Below, in pieces: positions 32,301 through 42,018 of a stretch of 64,000 bases of DNA. Each line of letters begins with the position of its first letter. Position 1 is the stretch's first letter. The translations under genes were made by a program, and so were the position numbers. Origin of the DNA: Actinernus sp. WN-2022 (taxonomy: Eukaryota > Cnidaria > Anthozoa > Actiniaria > Actinernidae); the NCBI GenBank assembly GCA_030867875.1, contig JAOWCC010000936.1:75425032-75489031 (forward strand). Direction: 5' to 3'. Under the pieces are notes generated by a model that was not told the origin of the DNA, ran no database searches, and worked only from the letters and a program-made list of their open reading frames with translations.

Positions 32301-35300
32301 GCATTATTTGCGGCAAAGTTATTTTAGTTGTAATTGCGTGCAATGGGGAATGTTTCTAGACTTATGACAAGGAATATTCACGCAGTTATCACTCTGCAAT
32401 TCCGCTACCAAATCAGCAGTTGTATGTTACTAGGCTTATTCTGTCTGTTATAGAACTTAGGTCGTTAATAAACTTAACGGTATCCCTTTATGACCTGTTA
32501 AGCATAGACTGACTGAGTCTATTCCAGTGACGCATCCGCTACAGCATGTGGAAGTACATTAGAATTTGAAGGAAAGGTTTTTCCACCAAAATAGGTCAGA
32601 AATTGAAATGTCTCAAATTTCTACTTAATAGAGCCGGTTGTATACAGTCTCCCTGTCTGTCAAAGCGTTTGCTCATAAACTGTGTCATGGCTTACAGACA
32701 TTTATATAAATGTAGCCAAAATTGTCATGAACGTTCTAGGTGCCATATCTACATTTCATCACTTTAGATATTTATCACAGACCTATGGATTCCTAGATAG
32801 TTAAATTGTTATGCAGAAGAATTAGTAGAAAAATAGATTATGACGATTATACTATTAATGATGACGGATTTCTTAGTACTGACCAATTATGGGGTCAGCA
32901 CACGTGCGATAGGTTCGCATGCCGTTACAAGGCTAAGTTGCCGAAGATTAATACTCATTATCAGCAACTACGAACTTGCGGGGTAAATGCATTTTACAGA
33001 CAATGTAAACAATGTAGCAAAAATTGTCACGAATGGCTCTGAGGTCCCCTATCTACAGTTTCGGTATCGCTTTAGATATTTATCAGACCTGTATCAAGGG
33101 AATAAGTTTGGAGGCACAATGGCCGGATTCCAAGATACCTAAATTGTTATGTCGAAGAAATTAGTAGAATAATAGATTATGACGATCATCGATACTATTA
33201 ATGATGACGGATTTCTTAGTATTGACCATTTATGGGGTCAGCACACGTGCGATAGGTTCGCATGCTTGTTACAAGGCTAAGGTGCCAAAGTTTAATACTC
33301 ATTATCAGCAACCACGAACTTGCGGGGTAAATGCATTTTACAGACAATGCGGTAAACAATGTAGCCAAAATTGTCATGAATGGCTCTGAGGTCTCGGCCT
33401 ATCTGCATTTTCGGTATCGCTTTAGATATTTATCAAACCTGTATCAAGGGAATAAGTTTGGAGGCACAATGGATTCCAAGATAGCTAAATTGTTATCTTG
33501 AAGAAATTAGTAGAATAATAGATTATGACGATCATCGATACTATTAATGACTACGCATTTCTTAGTATTCAACCTATATGGGGTCCGTACACGTGCGATA
33601 GGTTCGCATGCTTGTTACAAGGCTAAGGTGCCAAAGGCTAAGGTGCCAAAGTTTAATACTCGGTATTATTGACCACGATATTGTGGGGTAAATGTATTTT
33701 CCCAGGATAGGGAGTTACAACAACAATTGCTTATGTCAGCCTGTCTATCTGACTCGTAAAGTAATTGATTACACGAGTAAGTAATGCTAGAGGCATGGTA
33801 ATTGTACCGCTGTGAAATTGGGTCATTTCTGGCCTGTACTTTGCTCAGATGGGATACATTGGAGTGATTTCGTCCAAGATTGGGTAGTTTTAAGCAATAA
33901 ATAATCCTGAGTTGTTTATGAGAGGTAAAGCCAATTAACAATTGTATATTTGGCAATAAATGTTTAAGTTTTTCAACTAGGAATGGTGTTATGTTTCTGC
34001 ACAGATTTTGAAAGAATTTGTGTAACACGTAATCGCTGAAAATGTGTTTTCAGTCGGCCCTAAAGGGGTACCCTGAAGGGGTGTATCAGGCATTGTGGCC
34101 ACGCCTTGGATGGGCATTATAATCTTACCATGTTATGAAATTTATCGATACTTCAATACTGACATGGTCTTTGCCATATCACTGCTTTCACTGTATGCCC
34201 TTATTTTTCGTTTGTTTCATTTTTCTTTCTCCAGAAGTTGCCAACGAGTTGTGGTTATCAGACATTAACGAGTTGTGGTTATCAGACATTACCAGTGATA
34301 GAACCAAACAGCTAAAGGAGAACCTGAAATAAAGCAGTTCTAGCATCCAGATCCAGAGGGACTACTGAAACCTACCTTACAGCATTTAATAGATGGACAT
34401 TATTTGCACATGAATTCTTATAAGTAAAATCTCTTTCCGCCAATCCATTTCATTGGCCCTATATTTACAGTATTTGATAGAGACATCCAAGTCTACATCT
34501 AGCATAAATCGTATTTTGTCCAGTTATTAAGGTTGTATATACATATATATGTCTAAGGCCGGAATTAACGAAATTCCAGAGATATTTTATTTGGATCCAT
34601 AAGCAGAAACGCCTTTTGCGTATGAAAAAGCATGTTAGCCACTCTATTTTAGGGGATTGTTTAAGAAATTATTTAAAGATACTGTCCCCGATAAATCCAA
34701 ATTTAGTACACATTCCAAAAGGTCTGGCGGAGCTTTTTCAGCCGCTAATTCTCGTATCCCAGACAGAAACTTCCAGCGGCATGATAGATGGAAATATGTT
34801 AATGCTAACTTCAAGTCAGTGGCAAAGGCTAACGGGTTCACCACTCGGGCCCTACCTTTGTAAATCTATATGCATGTCGGGCTCGGCTGACCGACATCCC
34901 CAAGTATCCTATATGACAGTGTGTGTCTGAATTGTGTAGTGGAGGCAAAATGTGTAATTTATGTTAGTGGAGGTACGAAATTCACAGAAATGAATATTTT
35001 GCTGGCACGGAACAGAAGCCTGGGGAGAGTAGTGCTGAGAATTATGGGTAATGTAGTGTGCCATAAGTAGGTGACTGTTAAGAGGTTGAATTCATTCTAG
35101 GTCAGCCTTGCTACCTTGCTTCATTTTTTTTTTTTTAAATGATTGGATCGAGAAGCCGGAGGCATAACGAACATTAAGGGAAACCATTCTGGCTAGGTTA
35201 GAATCGTCCGAGTTTAATTTAAATCGGCATAAGATTCTATTTATCATATCGGACTAAATGTATTTAGATGACCTCAGCTCCCAGAGTTGGCGGCACTGCA

Positions 35301-38086
35301 TTGGTGGGAGTATACGTTCCCGTTTAGTCCACACAGTGGTTTTGGGTTTTCGTATCCGGCAGTGTCGCAATAATTAATAAGAGTAATAAATAGAGACCAA
35401 AAGTTGAAGAACGAATGCATGTAAGCTATTATGAGCAATTATATGAATAAACGCTGTCGGGCTCGGCTGACCGACATCCCCAAGTATCCTATATGACAGT
35501 GTGTGTCTGAATTGTGTAGTGGAGGCAAAATGCAATAAATTTTATTGATCTTTGCTGAAATACAAGCCCTGCTTTGTTTATAGTAAACAAAATACCGTAA
35601 ATGCTCTATTGAGCGTCCGGGCGCTTATTTAATTTTTGGGGTCCGACGGGGGGCGCTCAATAGAAACGAGGTGCTTTAATAAAAGAGAGAGGCGCTTATT
35701 TCCAAAAATATCTCAATACCATGATGGAAACCAAACACATTCAATCACTTCTATGAATGGTTTATACAGTAAAATATAACGTTTTACATCAGGCTTAATG
35801 GATTAGAAGCTAGATGGTGTGTCCAAAAACCTGAATAAAATGTATAGCATGTATGAAATGTTTCTTGAAAAGACTTTTATTAGACTTCTTTGACTGCTTA
35901 GCCTGGGGTGGGAGTGGGGGTGCTTAATAGATGGGGGCGCTTATTTGAGAGGGGCACTTATTTCAAAATTTCTCCTTAGGGGGGCGCTTAATAGGGAAGA
36001 GGCGCTTATTAGGTGCTGGGCGCTTAATAGAGCATTTACGGTAGTTGAAAAATTACTTATTAATACCTTTTAGTGTTTCCAAGGAATGCACAACAGCATT
36101 CAGTTCTGTCAGCCTCAAACTCTTGCAACCCTCAAGTATAGGCAAAGTTTTTCCCACTCTGCCTAGAAGAATATTAATACGTAGCAACTCTCGGTCAAGG
36201 TGATCTCCTCCTTCAACACAGCGAGTGTAGTCTTCCTCAATGTTCATCATTTCAAACTGGAACAAGGAGTCCCTGAGCACCAGAAGCAATGTCACTTCCT
36301 CCCTTCTGAGCTGATTACCACACTGCTCTCTGGAATCTTCATACTCGGACTGCAGTTGAGTACCATAATCATTGTCATCAGTATCTGGTGCCGGTTTGGT
36401 GTCACTTTCTAATTCATGTTCCTCTGGGAACAGATACCTGATACTGTAGAGGTCATTGAACCAGTTTGTTGCAGAAGAGGGATATATTTTCTTGGGTTTA
36501 CAGGTAACAGTGACAGTAACATCTTCCCTGACAAACTTGTCAGTGTCTTTATAGGGCACTTCCCTCATGTCATTGACTAGCAGGATGACTCCTGGAGACA
36601 CATAACCACAATCCTGTGGGTAATCAGATGTTGGTAACTTAAACTGCAGATTTTCAGCTGAAATCTGAACAGGTGTGTGGATGGGCCTGCTAAAACCTTC
36701 GGATGTCCCACACCGCAAGTATGCTTTGTCATCCATGGCTCTGCGAACGGCAAGCTTTTGGTATGGGGAACCACTTTTGAATATAAGTCTTGTGTAGTTC
36801 TTAGCATGTGCCCTGTTGTAGTGGATGTTAACATGGGCATATGATGCCTTCTTCTCTGAACGCTTAGCTGTCCACAGACCTTTACCTCTGTGTTGCATTG
36901 CCTGCCTCGACCTCTTGTTTTTGGGCTTTCCCCAAGATCTTACAGTTTCTTTGCTCTTTACTATAAAAGGGAGGCCTTTGGCTTTGAGGTGTTCGTTGGC
37001 TATGCGTCGAAGCTCCCTTCCCTGTATCCTCCTTCTTCTCCCCACCGTCTTTCGTGGGCCTTGAGCTGCTCGTATAACACATCATAGACAGCCTTTTCTG
37101 CCCCTCTGTCTATCTTTGTGTGACCTTTATTCTTTCCTAATTGCCTTCTTAATCCTGTCTTCCATGTGTAGAATATTCTACGTTTAACTCTTTTCTTCTG
37201 GTTGTCTGCATTTGTGGACTTCAATTTCTCAAGGCGCTGGCGTTTGTTTGCAATGTCAAACTCCATGTCACTTATCTCATCTGGGTCACATCTTTTTCTT
37301 TTCCTGTCAAGTTTCTCTGAATCCTTTTCTATTTCGAGATCCTTAGAAATTTTGGAGATCAAACCCTCAAGGTTTTTCTCTGATTTCTGACCAGCTTCAT
37401 CCTCTCTTTGTTCCACTTCCTGGGCAAATTGGACCGTTTCAGCATATATACGGCTAGCAAAACTCTCGTTCACACCCAAGAGCATTTTCATACTGGTTCT
37501 TGATAATAGCAGGTTTAAAATACAGTAGACTACAGCAAAGTCTATCGCAGACGAGAGGAGTTTTTTCAGCATTGAGAAGAGTGAAGTCAGAAGCAAAAGG
37601 GAATGTTTCTGTATACCAGCCACTGGAGTATCAGCTAGGTTTTCATCTAACAGGAAATCAATGCCTTTGCACAAGGAGATGTTGCTAATCGGTTTCTCAA
37701 GAAGAAGCATACAGACCATTTCTAGCCGATATTATGACGACAGGCAGTCCATTCGTTTGAAGCAAAATATCTCTGAACTGCACCCGTGCGTTTCTACTGC
37801 TATCACTCGCTGAATTTTCTAAATTTGCAGCGTACTCATCGAACGCAACATGGAATGGCAAACACGTTTTCGCTGAGAGCTCGTCGAGTAAACATAAAAG
37901 GGACTCATATGAACTCACTTTCGATGAAGAAGCTGAACGATAAATCTTCTCCTCTAGATTTGATCTTGCCTCTGAAACGGTCTTGTTACATTCAGAGATC
38001 CGAAGGTGAGCTAAACCTTGCGAAAGAAGGGAATTTCTTTGTCTTGTTCTGTTATTATGGGCAGTCGAACCTCGCGAGGACGCCAT
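26167..38086 (-). CDS. Six-exon DDE-like / SAP-like / USP-like transposon gene
   Basis: Exons are 38086-36067, 30191-30065, 29332-27521, 27108-26935, 26823-26659 and 26344-26167, all with GT-AG borders. Phases match at all five junctions (1, 2, 2, 2, 2), giving about 1490 residues. In order: an unrecognised N-terminal region, a K/R-rich coiled-coil-like segment, a core with conserved acidic residues (AMDDKAYL, TSDAGPGVS, then NDSRSHIAEQVM) that fits an RNase H-fold DDE transposase, a SAP-like helix pair, a poly-proline linker, and a domain with NTCPMDN and RQHYTC boxes resembling ubiquitin-specific proteases. Exon 1 carries two frame changes, so the gene is either decayed or miscalled there. 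The large intron holds a DIRS-type element and two MITEs. Family name unknown to me; host domestication cannot be excluded. Confidence 0.72.
26659..26823 (-). CDS. Exon 5 of the DDE/USP-like gene
   Basis: Among the possible acceptors, only CTAATAG at 26824-26829 gives an in-frame join. The exon reads LAQHAYCDGIRTQSN through FPQRIIFLGK and ends AAAAG/GTAATG. The body resembles the middle of a papain-fold peptidase only loosely. Confidence 0.65.
26935..27108 (-). CDS. Exon 4 of the DDE/USP-like gene
   Basis: The acceptor ATTTTAG and donor CACAT/GTAAGC enclose 174 bp reading LQNYSLPGLTLLES and ending PDGRGGH. It contains three cysteines, including CAKQTRC. Phase is 2 on both sides, consistent with exons 3 and 5. 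Confidence 0.7.
27521..29332 (-). CDS. Exon 3: DDE-like core end, SAP-like, poly-Pro, USP Cys box
   Basis: About 604 residues in one uninterrupted frame. It begins PIDIQTSDAGPGVS and reaches HYAPNDSRSHIAEQVMRSLNE, the probable second and third acidic residues of a DDE core. The middle has a charged helical region and a SAP-like pair of helices (DKMYVSQLDLYLEKIAGFRK). A proline-rich linker (27910-28090 region, with ten consecutive prolines) leads to MFLGNAVNLRNTCPMDNCL. Its N-x-x-N-T-C arrangement matches the catalytic-cysteine box of ubiquitin-specific proteases. Acceptor TTCTAG at 29333-29338; donor TTGG/GTAAGT at 27520. An AT-rich minus-strand intron follows. Confidence 0.78.
29559..30011. 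mobile_element. MITE with TACCGTAAA ends (copy 1)
   Basis: TACCGTAAAAGCTCTA at the left pairs with a TTTACGGTA end at 30011. The interior contains repeated GGGGGGCTTATT blocks and G-runs. It lies in the intron between exons 2 and 3. A second copy of the family lies at 35593-36043. Confidence 0.7.
30065..30191 (-). CDS. Exon 2 of the DDE/USP-like gene
   Basis: This 127 bp exon lies between a TTGCAG acceptor (ending at 30192) and a CACAG/GTATAA donor. It joins exon 1 in phase 1 and exon 3 in phase 2, reading KETVKCCSTENLYGIS and then ESLGLPQHR. It sits right beside a MITE ending at 30011. Confidence 0.7.
30849..31090 (+). pseudogene. First ORF of the DIRS-like element, remnant
   Basis: ATG at 30849 reads MAALKRSNDSQSAAEQIREI and continues as a charged helical peptide through several frame changes (EKQRGTVQ..., then KAVLEAVKDEEE). 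It has the position and composition of the gag-like ORF1 of DIRS elements, with no definite domain. Confidence 0.5.
31580..32350 (+). pseudogene. DIRS-type reverse transcriptase, broken
   Basis: Across frames one sees ALDEAVFVEEAINELL, a ...DLTHTNK... region, FDL near 31848, and LPFGFSSIPY near 31938-31970, all characteristic of DIRS-group reverse transcriptases. At the catalytic box the frame reads YIYYGL (32040-32057), where the group normally has Y-x-D-D-G-L, so both aspartates are gone. Multiple frameshifts and stops. RNase H-like remnants follow to about 32500. Confidence 0.65.
32780..33700 (+). repeat. Threefold tandem duplication inside the DIRS-like element
   Basis: A ~343 bp unit is present three times, with the landmark GTGCGATAGGTTCGCATGC near 32905, 33250 and 33592. 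Two units keep the frame reading INDDGFL, LWGQHTCDRFACRYKAK... and CGVNAFYRQ; the other frame is disrupted. This is the region normally found once, at the end of RNase H in DIRS elements (W-G-x-H-T-x-D-R-F-A). The duplication must postdate functional replication. Confidence 0.7.
34550..34863 (+). pseudogene. DIRS-type tyrosine recombinase C-terminus
   Basis: The frame 34657-34863 reads FKDTVPDKSKFSTHSKRSGG and RIPDRNFQRHDRWKYVNA. H-S-K-R (the HxxR box) and R-H-D-R-W (the H/K-x-x-W box) are the C-terminal catalytic boxes of tyrosine recombinases. The catalytic tyrosine region looks shortened. The stop lies 12 bp before B1. The N-terminal half of the recombinase is not readable. Confidence 0.7.
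34875..34952 (+). repeat. Split direct repeat B1
   Basis: 78 bp starting TGTCGGGCTCGGCTGACCGA and ending GGCAAAATG, matching B2 at 35455-35532. It contains a GTCGG...CCGAC stem. Confidence 0.85.
35593..36043. mobile_element. MITE with TACCGTAAA ends (copy 2)
   Basis: TACCGTAAATGCTCTATT at the left pairs with the complementary AATAGAGCATTTACGGTA at the right. Subterminal GGGCGCTTATT blocks repeat on both sides. It ends 23 bp before exon 1 of the minus-strand gene and belongs to the same family as 29559-30011. Confidence 0.8.
36067..38086 (-). pseudogene. Exon 1 of the DDE/USP-like gene, two frame changes
   Basis: The ATG at 38084-38086 opens MASSRGSTAHNN. The frame changes near 37700-37719 and again near 37000-37045, where neighbouring frames overlap with no room for an intron. 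Segments in order: ~120 residues unrecognised, a hydrophobic/helical region, a K/E/R-rich stretch with a nuclear-localisation-like KRKRCD, then the conserved block (LYEQLKAHERRW, RSRQAMQHRGKGLW, AMDDKAYLRCGTSEGFSRP) and an acidic patch. The exon ends ACTAAAAG/GTATTA at 36067, leaving one base of a split codon that the next exon completes. The two indels could be real decay or assembly errors. Confidence 0.7.
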
Positions 38087-38109
38087 ATTGCAATTAAATT
38101 TTCCCGCCT

Positions 38110-40457
38110 TGCGTCTTAACTTGTGCCCGCGATCCTGAAGAAAAATGTGAGTCCTGGTTGGAAAAGAATGCATTGGCGAGCTATTTCGACAAAATGAAGG
38201 AGTGTGGTGTAACATCCATCTCACACTTGGAGTTGGAGGATATCGGAGAAGCAGACGCTATGTCAGATCTTCAAATGACCAAATTCCAAGCAAGACGGCT
38301 CCTCAGAGCATTCAACGAGTGGAAAACGAAGAAAAATCAAGAAAAGAAGGGAAAAGGACAGCAGCAAAGTGCAAGCTTCCTTGGACTTGTTACCAACAAC
38401 AAAGCTGTTGTTGCCCGGGGGGGTACTTACATGAAAAATGGGTATGTATGTGAGGCCAAGAGGCTCAAATCCTGACCCTGTTTGACCCAATCCGAGCTCC
38501 AAAACCCTGATTGCCCCCTTTTTGGGGAAAAAAAACCCTGAATGCCCCTTCTTTAAATTGTTTTCAAAAGAAGGTCGGATATATATCCCGGCCGGTATAC
38601 CGCGTACCGGGATTGCATGCAAAATACGGAACATTTCAAGTCGGGACGTAGCATTGGGTAAACAAATCAGCAGATGAAGTACATAGATAAGTACTGAAGT
38701 ACGGGAACCTCAGTGCTTGCATGTGGGAAGGCGATCAAAATGCGGCAACAGAATGTCTTTTTTTGACATAGTAGCTAAAAAAAACCTAACTGCCTAAAAA
38801 ATACTGAACCCCGACCCTGACTGCACCCAAATTATACTCAAATCCTGACCCTGATCTGCCCAAATCAGGCCAAAACCCTGACCCTACCTGCCCAAACGGA
38901 GCTCAAAACCCTGACCCACCCGGGCGGCACATACATAATACGTCACAAACATGAGTACCCCCCCCCCCCCCGGGTGTTGTTGTCACACTTCCGCCTGCGT
39001 TTCAAGGCTTCTTGGGCACACGAGATGGCGGAAAAAGTGTTATTGTGCCCACAAATACTTTAGCAAGGAAATGGAAAACATTATTATAACAATCCATTAA
39101 ATCCATTCCAAAGGCTCAGTAACAGTTTCCTGCTGAGAATGTGCGAATCACGACAGCATATGTTCAAGAACCAGAGGAAATGTGAGAACTGGGCAAGGAA
39201 AGAACGCGACGTTCGAAATTCATTGATATTAGCTTTAGAAAGAAACACACAAGGCTGGACTCCGTACTACAAAAAAAAGAGCATTTACGGTGTGTTTTCA
39301 ACCTTGCAAAAAAAGTACCCTGTTGTTGCTGCGTTAACAGAGGAAAGTGTAAAAAAAGCAGACTATGAATGCTGCATTGAGTTCATGGACTCCCTTGAGA
39401 GTTTAAATCTCACCATCAAGGGACATCAGGAAACAGTGGAAAACGCTGTTGCAGATGCTCTGGGGCCTTCAGGGAGTGTAAGCATCAGGTAGGATTCTTT
39501 TATTATTTTTACATAGACCTACCGGAAATGACCGAATAATGAGGTCAATTTTGGTATAAGCCCCCCGGGGGTCATCAACAGTATTTTATAACTATTAAGA
39601 TTGCTTTGGGAATTGGGCATTGAAACTCAGGCTCCCAGTGATCAATGTCCAATTGGCAAAGCAAATCTCTCTATTGAAATAGGTGTATTCATATTCTGGC
39701 TTGTTCAAGCATACAGGGCCACTCATTTGCATATCCATATAAATCACTTTATTTTTTAATGCAGGCCCGTTCTTACTAATAGTAAATTGTATTAATAGCT
39801 TAGTATAACTTTTTTTGTTTTCCATTGTACGAGCATAGAGACCTTGTTTTATGCTCTAAATATATATTATTATTATTAATAGAATGACTTGGCTCTGTAT
39901 ACTTGAAGTACTCCACAAGGTAAAAATATAGATGCAAGGAATATTTACAATCCTTTCATTTTGGCTCGTGGTGATAGTCCAAATTGATAGACAGGGTTTT
40001 CCTTTTGCACTTGCATTATTTTCTGGCTGACTGTGCAAAGTCTGTGAAATTTCAGCCTTCATTTATGTGTATATATTTTTAGTATACTCCATAACTGGCC
40101 TTAAAATTTATACTATTAAGAGTGGACACATTCATTAATAGAAAAGGAGTAAATACTGCTAAAACAAACAAGCAATCAAACACAAAAGTCTACACACAAA
40201 AAGCTGTAGGTGACTGTGCAATGATTCCACATGCATTTTTTTTTACAGAAAATTCAGAAATGTATGAGTTCTACCATCCTTTGAAGAAGTCTGTCTCAGA
40301 GGCAAAGGCAATGATTGAGACCCAACTTTCCCATGTAGAGAAGCTGGTTGATAAATGCAAGTGCAAGTATGGGGCTTCGGCACAACAGAAACATAAGGCA
40401 AAGAAGGAGATGAAGAATAACAAGAAAGAAACAAGGAAGCGCTCATTGGTTGAATGA
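38110..40457 (+). pseudogene. SAM-like-domain transposon gene, decayed, divergent partner
   Basis: Just 25-70 bp from the start of the minus-strand gene, a plus-strand frame without its own ATG reads CESWLEKNALASYF, GVTSISHLELEDIG and FQARRLLRAFNEWK. This fits a SAM domain (~65 residues). After GLVTNNKAVV the frame is cut by a MITE (38414-38974) and resumes as TLPPAFQGFLGTRDGG. Stops at 39088-39120 and a frame change near 39180 follow, then KKYPVVAALTEESVKK... to a donor-like site near 39480-39490. A last exon (40250-40457, after a poly-T/ACAG acceptor) reads EMYEFYHPLKKSV and a K-rich tail. It may encode an accessory protein of the same element. I recognise no enzymatic motif. Confidence 0.6.
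38414..38974. mobile_element. 561 bp MITE inside a coding exon, 8 bp TSD
   Basis: The inverted ends CCCGGGGGGGTACT and AGTACCCCCC...CCCGGG bound the element. TGTTGTTG flanks both sides (38406-38413 and 38975-38982). The 8 bp duplication suggests the hAT superfamily. The interior is rich in CCCTGACCCTG-like repeats and has no transposase. Without it the SAM-type frame would continue unbroken across the site. Confidence 0.85.
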
Positions 40458-40798
40458 GCATACAGAAATTTACAATTTACATCAGAGATTCTATATTTTT
40501 GAAAGACATATTTGTCTGCAATCCAAATAGTTTATTACAACGTTCTAGTTATTTATTAAAGGACATCTAATAATATATATAATATAACATGCAGTATCAG
40601 ATAGAGCCAACCTTTTTTTGCTGTTAAACTTACGTTTGTTTGACAAAAGATCAGGATTGGTACTATTTTACCATTAACATACAGAAATTTACAGTTTATG
40701 TAAAAAGATACTATATTTTTGAAAGACATATTTTAGTCTTGCTTATAATAGACATACAATCCTAGAAATAGTTTATTTTATGACAATGTTCCAGTTAA
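40458..40798 (+). repeat. Duplicated segment downstream of the SAM-type gene
   Basis: Two related blocks (near 40461-40570 and 40676-40800) share ACATACAGAAATTTACA and CTATATTTTTGAAAGACATA. This is a short diverged tandem duplication in the probable 3' region. Confidence 0.55.
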
Positions 40799-41166
40799 AC
40801 ACGAAGACGCACTATAAAAGGGCCTCTGGCCAGGGTTTGTCGCCTTCAGTTGTCAATCAACCTTTGTGCAGGCCGAAGCTCCATGGATTTAAATAACAAG
40901 CGCGATATTTAAATTACCAACGTTTTCAGCTCTATTTCCAAGTAATACATTTCCAGAATGTTATCATCCAGTGCATTTATAGTGGAGCATTCATGTTCCA
41001 TTGCAAGGATTTCGTTTGTTACTTTAATTCAGTACAAACAACATAGAGTTATTCTGAGCCTTGCAACAGCGTGCAAGTCCAATATCATGCCATTGTAGAT
41101 TTGAATTTCAAATTTTGAGTTGTGAATTGGAGGTTGTCCTATTTCTTTTATAGTGCGTCTTCGTGT
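40799..41166. mobile_element. 368 bp MITE flanked by TTAA
   Basis: ACACGAAGACGCACTATAAA at the left is matched by its complement at the right end. TTAA occurs at 40795-40798 and 41167-41170. A TTAA duplication is typical of piggyBac and Kolobok-type elements. Non-coding. Confidence 0.8.
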
Positions 41167-41359
41167 TTAAAGAAAAATGCTTTCAACACAAAACATCTTG
41201 AATTTTAATTGATTGTTGTAGTTTTTCACACAAGAAAAACAGTTTAGTGTTATTTTAAAAGAGAACAATGTCTCTGATCTTAGGCTGTCAATGAGTTTAT
41301 AATCCTCCCCTCCTCCTCTCCCTTCCAAAAAGCCCCTGTCTGGAAGCCCTAAAAACAAA

Positions 41360-41660
41360 CTAGGCACCCCATGGGCTTAATATGAAAGCGGGTACAGCAT
41401 ATACCGGTAGTGCCCCACAGCTAATACATAGTTTTAATACTAGACTATGAACAGGTTCTATTTTGCTGGAACTCTGTAAAGCGCAAACTCTCTCTTTGAG
41501 AGATGGAATAATTTTGTAACATTTTTTTTTCGCCTGAAGAATGGTGCATGATTTTTTTTCTCCTTCTTTTGTTGTTGTATGCATTTTTTTTCTTCCAAAA
41601 CGCGCTTGCAGGATTTTTTTTTTTCAAAAACACCCCCCTTTTTTGAATATTCTATATGGT
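41360..41660. repeat. Periodic T-tract segment
   Basis: Runs of 8-11 T recur near 41521, 41551, 41584 and 41612, about 30 bp apart, as in 25330-25415. Likely degenerate remains of one repeat family. No coding potential. Confidence 0.4.
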
Positions 41661-41760
41661 AAGCATTTTAAGTCGAGAGGAATTGACTCCCAAATTACAG
41701 GTGCAGAAAATTTGAAAGTAAATTTGCCGTAATTCGTTCTAACCTTTGGTTTATAAAAGT

Positions 41761-42018
41761 TTAATTTGGCAGCATACCTAGTGTTATGTGTATGAACGTC
41801 GGAGACTGGTACAAGGATATCGGAGAAGATTGATGGAATAGTTCTTTATCATGTTTTATTTTATGAGTAAAGCTAGCAATTTTTATTTTAAAAATATTAT
41901 CAAGATTTAAAATTCCTAGAAGCTTATAGTATGGCAAGGCAGTTTCTCTATTATGAGCAAAAGCGTTGAAGTAGCCGAACTTTTCTTTGTGTTTTTGGAA
42001 GTTTGCATGTATAGCCAT
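41761..42018 (-). pseudogene. LINE C-terminal fragment
   Basis: The minus-strand frame reads NAFAHNRETALPYYKLLGIL and FKIKIASFTHKIK. It is clearly related to the LINE fragment at 18563-19002, with a frameshift near the end. A decayed, 5'-truncated CR1/L2-like copy. Confidence 0.65.

Larger units (their letters stand above)
30591..35532 (+). mobile_element. Decayed DIRS/Ngaro-type tyrosine-recombinase retrotransposon
   Basis: Split direct repeats are visible: A1 (30591-30765), then coding remnants, B1 (34875-34952), directly joined A2 (34953-35127), and B2 (35455-35532). The A copies are 175 bp and the B copies 78 bp, both almost identical. This A1-ORFs-B1A2-B2 order is diagnostic of Ngaro/PAT-like elements, which replicate through a circular DNA and integrate with a tyrosine recombinase, leaving no target duplication (established knowledge). 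Between A2 and B2 there is an extra ~330 bp. It inserted antisense into intron 1 of the surrounding transposon gene. Confidence 0.85.

Noticed and set aside
33666..34028. Minus-strand 120-codon frame in the DIRS-like element
   Set aside because: The plus strand at the same place reads as degenerate DIRS coding sequence between RNase H and the recombinase, so the minus frame is a shadow.
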